The translations under genes and the position numbers were made by a program. Positions 22,380 through 29,525 of a DNA stretch of 30,318 nt are shown here, piece after piece. The stretch lies in assembly GCA_964428355.1 (NCBI GenBank), contig CAYRYU010000085.1:1-30318 (forward strand), written 5' to 3'. Position 1 is the stretch's first letter. Each line of letters starts with the position of its first letter. The DNA is from CAYRYU01 sp964428355 (GTDB taxonomy: Bacteria; Muiribacteriota; Ozemobacteria; Ozemobacterales; Ozemobacteraceae). Under the pieces are notes generated by a model that saw only the letters and a program-made list of their open reading frames with translations, was not told the origin of the DNA and did not search any database.

Positions 22380-23090
22380 TCATCGTCCCGGAATTTCCGC
22401 TGCAGAACCGATCGGAACGGCGTTTTCCGGAACGGTTCCGGAAGCCGGTTCCCCGCTTACGGGGCCGGAAAGCAACTTCACCACAAGGCCCTCGCGCTCC
22501 AATGAGGCGGTCAAGGTTGCAAGGGAAGGTTTCGCCAGGAGAGCCCGGGTTTCGGAGGCCGGCACATGCGTGAAAGCCCCGAGGTCGACAAGCAGCTTCA
22601 CCAGCTCAAGGTGCCGTTGATCTTCGTCAGGACGCTTCGAAAAATTGTGGGGATTGTCCAGGGTCATTTTTACCAGGGCAAACGATTCGGAGGCATTGAA
22701 GGCAACCCCGTTTTCGAGAAGGCAACGGACCATGGCGGGAGAGATGTTCGCCGCCGCCCATCGGAGAAGCTCCGGATCGGTGGCCAAAGCCCTGATCTCC
22801 GGCCGCGAAAGCAACGTCCCAACGATTTGGGGACGATCGCAGTGAACGGCAAAATTCAGGAAATGGACCGGGTCTAGGCCGATTGGCGAACCAACCGTGG
22901 ACAGCGCTTTCGAAAGCGTCTCCCGATCATCTTCCGATATCGCCTTCTCGAGACGCCAGTATCCGTAATCGTCCCGTATTGTTCCGAACCAGGCTACGAC
23001 CGCATTCAGCCCCAGAATGAGGAGAAACACCATGATCATGCCGCGAATCGACGGCATGGAAGCCGGTGCAGCTGCTTCTTCAGGTTCCAT
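22380..23090 (-). CDS. Membrane-anchored ankyrin-repeat-like protein
   Basis: 236 residues from ATG at 23090, chosen because AGGGGGA lies upstream at good spacing. The frame is open to 23252, but its first 30 codons are made of an interspersed repeat (23178-23222). One membrane helix is at about 16-36 (GMIMVFLLILGLNAVVAWFG). The rest resembles ankyrin repeats in RPQIVGTLLSRP, SPAMVRCLLENGVAFNA and HLELVKLLVDLGAFTH, spaced roughly as repeats. These are protein-binding modules. It is the first gene of a two-gene operon with the polytopic membrane protein. Ankyrin assignment is by eye and moderately sure. Confidence 0.75.
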   Translation of the reverse strand: MEPEEAAAPASMPSIRGMIMVFLLILGLNAVVAWFGTIRDDYGYWRLEKAISEDDRETLSKALSTVGSPIGLDPVHFLNFAVHCDRPQIVGTLLSRPEIRALATDPELLRWAAANISPAMVRCLLENGVAFNASESFALVKMTLDNPHNFSKRPDEDQRHLELVKLLVDLGAFTHVPASETRALLAKPSLATLTASLEREGLVVKLLSGPVSGEPASGTVPENAVPIGSAAEIPGR

Positions 23091-23177
23091 TTTCCCATCC
23101 CCCTGTTCAACCTTTCCCAAGAGCGGAATTCTACGCTTTCTCATCACTCCAGTCCAGCCACGGATCAACCTTCTCCA

Positions 23178-23222
23178 TCTTTTTGTCCTTCGGGTCCTTT
23201 GTGTCTTCGTGGTGAACCCAGG
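23178..23222. repeat. Interspersed repeat of the CTTTGTGTCTTCGTGGTGAA type
   Basis: This short intergenic element resembles one I know from many unrelated bacterial genomes, where it is often mistranslated as FTTKTQRTRRTKR-like peptide. Here it lies between the ankyrin operon and the HEAT gene, and it creates a false N-terminal extension of the former. Its mode of spread is not known to me. Confidence 0.55.
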
Positions 23223-23245
23223 GTAGGTGAACGCTTTCCCGCCGT

Positions 23246-23274
23246 TTTCCATGGCCCGGGGTTTGGGTTATACT
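23246..23274 (+). promoter_or_regulatory. Likely promoter of the large HEAT-repeat gene
   Basis: TTTCCA and TATACT are 17 bp apart, 82 nt upstream of the CDS start. The bases after the -10 box (TGTCC) resemble those after the eno -10 box. Confidence 0.5.
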
Positions 23275-23301
23275 TGTCCCGCGCGCTCATGGAGTGTTTT
23301 C

Positions 23302-23364
23302 ATGTCAGGTTCATGTGAGCGTGGAAATTCTTTCCCGGGAAAGGAAACGACCAGGAATGCCTGA
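23302..23364 (+). CDS. Possible 20-residue leader ORF overlapping the HEAT gene start
   Basis: ATG at 23302 with GGAG 7 nt upstream opens a 20-residue frame (MSGSCERGNSFPG and on) whose TGA overlaps the start of the next gene at 23357. It could set translation of the HEAT gene by coupling. Composition gives no other hint, so it may be chance. Confidence 0.25.
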   Translation: MSGSCERGNSFPGKETTRNA

Positions 23365-25903
23365 ACGACTTCAGGAAACCAATCGGGAAACACTCCCGGG
23401 AATTCCCTCGAACCTTGTCGAGGATCTCCAATCGGGAATTCCGGGGATCCGTCTGGGGGCATATCTTCAATTGGAGCGGTTCCTTCACCTCCCGGAAGTC
23501 CAGAAGCAACTCAGGCTCCACCAGAAGACCGAGGGGGACGAGGAGTGCTCTCTGTTTCTTCAGCAGCTGCTGGACAGGCTCCCTCCCTCTGCCCCGGCAA
23601 ACTCTGTTTACTCAGCTTCGCCCGGGGAAGGGGCGATTCCCGCCCACACAGGAACCGGGATGGCACAAACTCCTGCCAAGGCAGATACCGAAGGTCCGGA
23701 GGGTATCGAAAAGGCGGGCCCTACCGCTCCCCCCGACAGGGAAGCCGACCTGGACCGGCTGCTACTCGAGGATATCGTCGGAAAGCCGCTTCTCCAAGTC
23801 CTCCAGGCTTCCAAGAACCTCTCCTCGCCCGAACGCCATCTCCAGAGGATGAGGAGTTTTCTGGTCCAAGCCCCGGCCCGAAGGATCCTCCAGGTTTTCC
23901 CCCCGCTATTGGATATGGATCCCCAAGCGGGAATACCCTTTCTCCCGACCCTTTTGCGGCACAGATCCCTTCCGATCCGGGTGATGTCGGTGCGGGCGCT
24001 CTACCGGCTACTTCCCTCCGAAGCCATACGTCTGGTGGACGAAATGGCCTCCAACCCCCAGGAAGTCCTGAGGATGATCGCGATAAGCCTGATGATGACC
24101 TTCCCATTTCCCGAGGTCTCATCAATTCTTTTCCGGATGCTCGAGGAGGGACGGATTCCCCCTCGTATCATGCCTCTCGCAACCGAATTGATAAGGAACA
24201 ACCCCGACCCGGCCTTTTTTCTGAAGCTTGCGGATCTTTTCGCAAGGCGCGGAAGCGAAATCCCCGACGCGAAAATGCTGATGAGGACCGTCGCCGAATC
24301 CATGTCGATGCTTGGAATCGAGCAGGGAACCCCCGGAAGCATCCTTGCCAGATACATCCAGACCGCCCGGGAGAACCTTTCCAGGCTGACTCCGGCCGCC
24401 GTTTCCGGCGAGGAAGGGTATTTCGGACAATCGGACATTGCCGGAGCCGGTGCTCCTGAAACTGCGCATTCCCCGGAATATTCCCCAAACCAGATATCTC
24501 CACTGAGTCCGCTTCCGGTGGGAAAATCCCCTGAGGCTGCAACCTCCCAGGAAAGACCGGCACCGCCCCCCGTTCAAACCGTGCCTGGCCCTTCCAAAGC
24601 GGAGAAGCTGGAGCCCCCACCCGTTTCACCAACCCTGGGTGCGGGTCCCCAACCACCTGAAAAGGAGCGGGTTTCCCCCACCCCCCCGGCCTCCGGGGCC
24701 GGTCACGAGCCAGGTCCAAGCCAGGACAGAAAGGCTTCCCCGGCTTCACAGGAAGCCGGTCTTTCCGATGCCGACCTTTGCGACGCAGTCTCGAGGCGTA
24801 TACCGTTTCCCACCCTGGCCGGCCGGATTCCACAATCCCCAGGAGCGGCCCATCTCCGCGCCCTGGCTGCGGCCCAGAATCTTTCCTCGACCGACCCCGA
24901 TTTCCTGAAGTGGCTTTCACGGGGCCTCGAGCAGCCTGACCCGGGCGTGATCGTTCTTTCGATGGAACTCCTTTCGCGGCTGGGTCCGAGGCAACTCCTT
25001 CCGCACCTCTCCGTTCTCTGCTTCCATGCTCACCCGCTCGTGATGAACCAGTCGATCCGGCACTGGCGCAGGATCAACCCCCAGGGTTTCGCACAGTCCC
25101 TGCGCCGCTGGATCACCCAGCCCCCCAATCCCCGCGCTCCGGAAGCCGCTCTAACGGGCCTGGCACAGCTGCCGTTCTCCCAGGCAAGGCCGTTGATCCT
25201 CCTTGGCCTGAAAACCTTCCCGGACTCCGCAACCTGCGAGAAGTTCGGCCTCCTTCTGCTCATGAATCCGGAAGCCGAAAGCATCCTCGCACTCGAGGAA
25301 ATGTCCCGGGACGTTTCGAAAACCAGGAGCGACCAGCTTTCCGGAATTGCCCAGCGATGCCGGGAAGCCCTCGGAATGACCCGCAAAGACGACGGGAAAG
25401 GTGTGATGGGCCCGCTAATGCGGTTCCTGCCCAAGGACCAGATCGAACTCCTGATGGCCCAGATCAGCCGGATCCATTTCGCCCCAACGGCATCCATCAC
25501 CGAGCGCATGGCCTGGATCAGGCAGAGGCCTTCCTTGATCGCCGCCGGGGCCCTCGCCGTTTTGGCCCTCTTCTATTTCTTCGTGCTCTCGGATCCCTTC
25601 CAGTTTCTTTCGGTATCCGGCAGACCGGGGGGAGGAAACTCCGGAAGGAGTTCTCCGCCCGTCCCGCCCAGAGATTTCGCCCCCCTCGATGGCTCGCTCC
25701 GGTCAGGAGTCGTGATCGGCTGCGACGAAAAGAACTCCTTCTGGGTGGTGAAAACCCAGGACAAAAGGGTGGTCCAGGTTTCAGTCCCGAAGGAAGCCCC
25801 CGCGGCCCTCAACGGCAAGTACCGGTTCAAGCTCCAGGCAACCGGGAAGTTCGTAAAGGGAAGGCCTGTGTATTCCGCCACATCCTGGGAAAAAGCCGAA
25901 TGA
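23357..25903 (+). CDS. HEAT-repeat protein with Pro-rich linker, one membrane helix and small C-terminal beta domain
   Basis: 848 residues from ATG at 23357; a GTG at 23294 in frame is an alternative, but the intervening codons look like leader. Alpha-helical HEAT-like repeats cover about 130-360 (for example IRVMSVRALYRLLPSEAIRL, EVLRMIAISLMMTFPFPEV). A Pro/Ser linker of about 110 residues follows at 360-470. A second helical repeat block is at 475-700 (PGVIVLSMELLSRLGPRQLL). One membrane helix is at about 725-745 (LIAAGALAVLALFYFFVL), and a compact C-terminal segment at 785-848 (VVIGCDEKNSFWVVKTQDK) looks like a small beta-barrel. HEAT scaffolds bind proteins, and most of this one should be cytoplasmic. 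No enzyme motif. It is preceded by its own likely promoter. Confidence 0.8.
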   Translation: MPERLQETNRETLPGIPSNLVEDLQSGIPGIRLGAYLQLERFLHLPEVQKQLRLHQKTEGDEECSLFLQQLLDRLPPSAPANSVYSASPGEGAIPAHTGTGMAQTPAKADTEGPEGIEKAGPTAPPDREADLDRLLLEDIVGKPLLQVLQASKNLSSPERHLQRMRSFLVQAPARRILQVFPPLLDMDPQAGIPFLPTLLRHRSLPIRVMSVRALYRLLPSEAIRLVDEMASNPQEVLRMIAISLMMTFPFPEVSSILFRMLEEGRIPPRIMPLATELIRNNPDPAFFLKLADLFARRGSEIPDAKMLMRTVAESMSMLGIEQGTPGSILARYIQTARENLSRLTPAAVSGEEGYFGQSDIAGAGAPETAHSPEYSPNQISPLSPLPVGKSPEAATSQERPAPPPVQTVPGPSKAEKLEPPPVSPTLGAGPQPPEKERVSPTPPASGAGHEPGPSQDRKASPASQEAGLSDADLCDAVSRRIPFPTLAGRIPQSPGAAHLRALAAAQNLSSTDPDFLKWLSRGLEQPDPGVIVLSMELLSRLGPRQLLPHLSVLCFHAHPLVMNQSIRHWRRINPQGFAQSLRRWITQPPNPRAPEAALTGLAQLPFSQARPLILLGLKTFPDSATCEKFGLLLLMNPEAESILALEEMSRDVSKTRSDQLSGIAQRCREALGMTRKDDGKGVMGPLMRFLPKDQIELLMAQISRIHFAPTASITERMAWIRQRPSLIAAGALAVLALFYFFVLSDPFQFLSVSGRPGGGNSGRSSPPVPPRDFAPLDGSLRSGVVIGCDEKNSFWVVKTQDKRVVQVSVPKEAPAALNGKYRFKLQATGKFVKGRPVYSATSWEKAE

Positions 25904-25922
25904 TCAGCAAGGAAACCGGGTG

Positions 25923-26022
25923 NNNNNNNNNNNNNNNNNNNNNNNNNNNNNNNNNNNNNNNNNNNNNNNNNNNNNNNNNNNNNNNNNNNNNNNNNNNNNN
26001 NNNNNNNNNNNNNNNNNNNNNN
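25923..26022. other. Assembly gap (100 N), intergenic
   Basis: It lies 19 nt after the HEAT gene stop. The flanks share no overlap beyond GTG, so some intergenic sequence, perhaps a terminator or a small gene, is missing. Confidence 0.95.
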
Positions 26023-26028
26023 GTGATG

Positions 26029-26045
26029 CGGAACCGCCGGTTCCG
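26029..26045. terminator. Weak hairpin between convergent genes
   Basis: CGGAACC and GGTTCCG form a 7-bp stem with a 3-nt loop. There is no T-run, so terminator function for either side is only possible. Confidence 0.3.
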
Positions 26046-26095
26046 TTGGGGAAACCCGAGTCACCCTGAAGAGCTGGGGAAGGGAATCTCCCTGG

Positions 26096-26737
26096 CTATT
26101 TGTTGATCCCCAGATCCTGGGGGTTCGTTCCTTCGAACATCGATTTCCGCTGGACGGGGTCGACCGCCTCGGGCTGTGAGGGTGGCTGACCGGCAGCGCA
26201 CACCAGTCGTTGGCCGTCGGTCACGATCACGGCTTCGCTTGCGCCTGCCGGCTGGAACGAGACCTTGCCCTTGTCGACCAGGAGTGTCGTCGAGGTGGAA
26301 ACCACATCGAGAAGAAAGACCGTTCCCAAAACCGCCGTCACGCCATGGGGGGTTTGGACGGTCGCCTTCTTCCCTTCCTGTTGGGTCTTGAACCTGTAGA
26401 TCACCATTCCCTGGTTCTGGAGACCCGTAACCTCTTTCTTTCCAACCTCGAAATAGGCTTCGGCCTTGACGGTACAGTCGCTTCCGTCGGCGAAAACGAG
26501 GTCGACTGTACTCTTCCTGCCTGTCCTGACGGCCCCGCCCTTTTCCAGAGCCTGTTTGTCCTTTGCGGGGGAGAAGTCTCCCGCCTCACCGGCTCGCGAG
26601 TCCACGGTTCCCTGCGGGTTCTTCACCTGGGCCACAGGCTGGGAGGGACCCGAACCCGAACAACCCTGAGAGTGAATGATCGCAAAGATCCCGAAAAGAA
26701 GAGCCGCCCCCACGATGACGAGTTTCCGCCCTTTCAT
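26096..26737 (-). CDS. FecR-domain lipoprotein-like protein
   Basis: 213 residues. ATG at 26737 follows CAGGAGGTTTCC; an upstream ATG in frame at 26767 lacks one. The N-terminus KLVIVGAALLFGIFAIIH then SQGCSGSG suggests a lipoprotein signal with an imperfect lipobox. The FecR-type beta domain is clear: AGDFSPAKDKQALEKGGAVR, TGRKSTVDLVFADGSDCTVK, ATVQTPHGVTAVLGTVFLLD and TTLLVDKGKVSFQ. FecR domains occur in periplasmic parts of signalling proteins. It is last in the operon STAS, CHASE2-phosphatase, FecR, 26 nt after the phosphatase stop, so it may give a periplasmic input to, or be a partner of, the CHASE2 sensor. That link is inference. Confidence 0.85.
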   Translation of the reverse strand: MKGRKLVIVGAALLFGIFAIIHSQGCSGSGPSQPVAQVKNPQGTVDSRAGEAGDFSPAKDKQALEKGGAVRTGRKSTVDLVFADGSDCTVKAEAYFEVGKKEVTGLQNQGMVIYRFKTQQEGKKATVQTPHGVTAVLGTVFLLDVVSTSTTLLVDKGKVSFQPAGASEAVIVTDGQRLVCAAGQPPSQPEAVDPVQRKSMFEGTNPQDLGINK

Positions 26738-26763
26738 GGAAACCTCCTGAAAATGGATTTCGG

Positions 26764-28683
26764 TCAACCCCTTGCGGGAGAGCGGCGCTCCAGAACGACA
26801 AGGGTGACGTCATCCTGGAACTCCCGGCCCTTCGCGTGCAACCGGAGAGCCTTCAGCAATCCTTCCCAGGTTTCCTCGAATTTTCCGGGAGGGATTTCCT
26901 CACAATACTTCTTCCAGTTGACGAACTCAAAAGGTTTATTCTGCCAGTCAACTGCTTCGACAATTCCATCGGTGTAGAGGATCAAACGATCGCCAACCTC
27001 CATTTTGAAGGTGAAGGGAACGAAGGAGAGGTTGGGGGTTGCTCCAACGGGGAAGGAGGGCTTGCACACTTCGGAAAGAGACCCGTCAGCCTTGACAAGG
27101 AAACCGGGAAGGTGGCCGCCGAACGCCATCTCGGCATCGCCCGTCTCGGTATCGATGCGCCCCGCAGCCAGGGTGATCATCTTCTTTCGCTTCATGATCT
27201 CGAAAACCACCTTGCTCAGGGTGGTCAAAAGGCTCCCTGTGGAGAGGGAGGCCGAAAGGCGGAACTGGGTAACGACGGCTTTTACGAGAGTGGTGACCAT
27301 GGCCGCCGAATACCCGTGACCGGTGACATCCCCGATAAGGAAGACGAGGGTTTTGGGATCGAGCTGGAAGTAATCGAAGTAGTCCCCTCCTGCTTCATCG
27401 CAGGGGAGACACCGGCCCGAGCAGAGGAAATCCCCCGATTCCAGGGGCCCCGGTGGGAAGATCAACCGCTGGATCTCTCCCGTTGCCGCTCCCTCCGCCC
27501 TCATCAACTGGACCGACATGAACTCGTTGAACGAGATTCCGAAAAAGATCACCAGTGACCCGATCAACCAGGCGAGTATCAGGGGACCGATTGGAATCCA
27601 CAACCCTTGCAGGATGGCGGCCCCCTGGATCGCGGCAATGGCCAGGATCAGTCCCCCAATGCTCCAAAGCCAGGATTTTCGGGTTTTTCGCAGGAGGATC
27701 AGGAACCCTGCAACCACCCCAAAAGCGACAAGGGGAAAACGCCAGGCGAAGGAGAACCGCGGTTGGATCACCCGGCCGTTGGCCATGGTATCGATCGAGG
27801 CTGCCAGTATCTCGGCACCCGCGGTAAGGCCGTAGGAGGAAGGGTGATAATCGTGGAGAATGGTCGCGGTCACACCGACCACGACCACTTTTCCGGCGAT
27901 GGTCTCTTTCGGAAGCTTTCCTTCGAAAATGTCCTGGGCGCTGAAAGCGGGGATTCCTCCATTCTTCCTGGGGATCACCAGGAGGCTTCGGGAAATCCCG
28001 TCGTCGCCGGCGGGTGGAATCTTCAGACCTGGCTCGATCAGCTGTGCAGCTTTCGCGGCGCAGCTTTCGAGGATGAGCCTCTGGTCACGGACCGCGAAGG
28101 AGCGTACGGTTCCGTCGTTGTCCACCAGAGCCCAGACGAACCCCTCGAAGGAGACGGCATCCCGGAAGATTTCCAGGCTGGAAATCCTCTTCACCTCGAG
28201 CCCCTCCGGGGACTGGACCTCCTCGATCAAACAGACCAATCCCACATTTCCGAACCTTTTCAGCTCGTCAGCGAGAAACCGGTCGCCTTTCCCGTCATCA
28301 CCCCCCTGGGGGTTCTGCAGCAGAGTATCGAGGATAATCGCTTTTGGTTCCAGGTCGGCGACCTTGGCGAGAAACCCCGCGAACTTCTCTCGGGGCCATG
28401 GCCACCTGGTTCCCGCCGATTCGAGGGTTTCGGAATCGATTCCGACGATGGCTATCTCGGGATGGGGAGCCCGCCAGGAGGCGAAAACCCGCAGGAACAG
28501 ATCGATTCCAACTCGGTCGATCCAGAGGGAGGCCCATGGAGCGATCGAGATGAACCCGAGGAGAACGACGATCCCCCCGATGATCAGAGCGGCTTTCCGG
28601 CTTCCGACGATGAAGACGAAGCGGCTCCATATCTCCCGGATGTTCGTCGGGCGCTGGGGCGGCTCCAGTGCTTCCTTTTTCAT
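26764..28683 (-). CDS. CHASE2-sensor SpoIIE/PP2C-type serine phosphatase
   Basis: 639 residues. One membrane helix at about 31-50 leads to a periplasmic CHASE2 domain at 55-312 (PEIAIVGIDSETLE, RWPWPREKFAGFL, GKVVVVGVTATILHDYH). Three more helices follow at 314-331, 341-360 and 363-383. The cytoplasmic PP2C/SpoIIE domain is at about 405-632. Its metal ligands are visible: GGDYFDYF at 432-439, GDVTGHGYSAAM at 451-462, LYTDGIVEA at 569-577 and QDDVTLVVL at 623-631. Such enzymes dephosphorylate STAS-type anti-anti-sigma proteins on signal. The STAS gene lies 40 nt upstream and FecR 26 nt downstream in one operon. The matching anti-sigma kinase and sigma factor are not in the window. The ribosome-binding site is weak. 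Confidence 0.92.
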   Translation of the reverse strand: MKKEALEPPQRPTNIREIWSRFVFIVGSRKAALIIGGIVVLLGFISIAPWASLWIDRVGIDLFLRVFASWRAPHPEIAIVGIDSETLESAGTRWPWPREKFAGFLAKVADLEPKAIILDTLLQNPQGGDDGKGDRFLADELKRFGNVGLVCLIEEVQSPEGLEVKRISSLEIFRDAVSFEGFVWALVDNDGTVRSFAVRDQRLILESCAAKAAQLIEPGLKIPPAGDDGISRSLLVIPRKNGGIPAFSAQDIFEGKLPKETIAGKVVVVGVTATILHDYHPSSYGLTAGAEILAASIDTMANGRVIQPRFSFAWRFPLVAFGVVAGFLILLRKTRKSWLWSIGGLILAIAAIQGAAILQGLWIPIGPLILAWLIGSLVIFFGISFNEFMSVQLMRAEGAATGEIQRLIFPPGPLESGDFLCSGRCLPCDEAGGDYFDYFQLDPKTLVFLIGDVTGHGYSAAMVTTLVKAVVTQFRLSASLSTGSLLTTLSKVVFEIMKRKKMITLAAGRIDTETGDAEMAFGGHLPGFLVKADGSLSEVCKPSFPVGATPNLSFVPFTFKMEVGDRLILYTDGIVEAVDWQNKPFEFVNWKKYCEEIPPGKFEETWEGLLKALRLHAKGREFQDDVTLVVLERRSPARG

Positions 28684-28723
28684 TCCACGCTTCGCGCGGG
28701 GGAGGAAGGCCCCTGCGGGGTTT

Positions 28724-29071
28724 TCAACCCTTCAGGAAGGTGAGCGCCTCTGCCCGGTTGGGAAGAATCTGCGCGTAGAGGGTGAAGCCCACCGACTGGA
28801 AACAGGCCTGGACCGTATTGGACAGACTGCAAAAGCAGATCTTGAGTTCGGGCATGGAGAGGGTCTTGGAAACGACGTCGATCAGGTCTCCCAGTGCGGC
28901 GGAACTGACGAGAGGTGCGTCGGCGAGATCGAAAACGAATTTCCTCGTCCCTTGACCGATCAGGGACTCGGTCTTGAGCCGAAGGGCTTTGCCCGCCTCG
29001 ATATCGAGATACCCGTGAAGGATGAGGATATGAACATCCCCTTCCTGGGCAGAATCCAGAGAAAATGCCAT
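28724..29071 (-). CDS. STAS-domain anti-anti-sigma factor-like protein
   Basis: 115 residues. ATG at 29071 follows AAGGAGG; the frame is open to 29485 without a site. One STAS domain fills the protein: GDVHILILHGYLDIEAGKAL, KFVFDLADAPLVSSAALGDL, and ELKICFCSLSNTVQACFQSV then GFT. Aligned by eye with SpoIIAA and RsbV, Ser57 occupies the phospho-acceptor place, so regulation by phosphorylation is possible. The next gene in the operon encodes a PP2C phosphatase of the type that removes that phosphate. The direct target (an anti-sigma kinase or another partner) is not in the window. A good promoter lies upstream. Confidence 0.9.
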   Translation of the reverse strand: MAFSLDSAQEGDVHILILHGYLDIEAGKALRLKTESLIGQGTRKFVFDLADAPLVSSAALGDLIDVVSKTLSMPELKICFCSLSNTVQACFQSVGFTLYAQILPNRAEALTFLKG

Positions 29072-29148
29072 GACCCGGACCTCCTTCGGGAGTGAACGAC
29101 GTTCAGGGGCAAAACTACCCATCGACGGCAGAACCCCGCCAGGAAGAA

Positions 29149-29178
29149 ATTGTAACAAAAACCAACGTTTTTGGCCAA
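29149..29178 (-). promoter_or_regulatory. Likely promoter of the STAS-phosphatase-FecR operon
   Basis: On the minus strand TTGGCC and TACAAT are 18 bp apart, 77 nt upstream of the STAS start. The rest of 29072-29390 holds only this promoter and a divergent one; I see no gene there. Confidence 0.55.
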
Positions 29179-29279
29179 CCCAAAACCCGTCACATTGAAT
29201 CCCGATCATCCGGGTCGGCAAAGCTTGTTTTTCCTCCGCCCTGGAAACTGGGGCAACCTTTGGGAGAGGAAAAATCCGA

Positions 29280-29309
29280 TGGACCTGAGAACGAACGGAG
29301 TGGTACAAT
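29280..29309 (+). promoter_or_regulatory. Possible promoter of the right-edge HEAT gene
   Basis: TGGACC and TACAAT are 18 bp apart, about 80 nt upstream of the small ORF at 29391. The -35 box is weak. Confidence 0.4.
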
Positions 29310-29390
29310 TCAGGGGTTATAAGAACAATTGTTGAGATGATCGGAGATTGCGAGTCTTTGGGTTTTCTCTCCGGAATCGGAGGTGAGATC

Positions 29391-29525
29391 ATGGCCATTT
29401 TCAGAGCATCCGTGAGCTGCTCAGATGATGCTCTTCGGGAAGTCGATGCAACATCTGGGATGATTTCCGCCACAGGAGAATCCACCCTGAAAAGGCGGAG
29501 GAGTGGAAAACATGGCTGGATCTAA
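29391..29525 (+). CDS. Possible 44-residue ORF overlapping the HEAT gene start
   Basis: ATG at 29391 has GGAGG 7 nt upstream. The 44-residue frame (MAIFRASVSCSDDALREVDA and on, with a basic end) overlaps the following CDS by 14 nt. It could be a real small protein, a coupling leader, or the frameshifted N-terminus of the HEAT protein. No domain is visible. Confidence 0.35.
   Translation: MAIFRASVSCSDDALREVDATSGMISATGESTLKRRRSGKHGWI

Noticed and set aside
23090..23252. N-terminal extension of the ankyrin protein
   Set aside because: The extension is encoded by the interspersed repeat, and the start at 23090 has a ribosome-binding site.
27607..29095. Long plus-strand frames opposite the CHASE2-phosphatase
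   Set aside because: No domains; the opposite strand has complete PP2C motifs.
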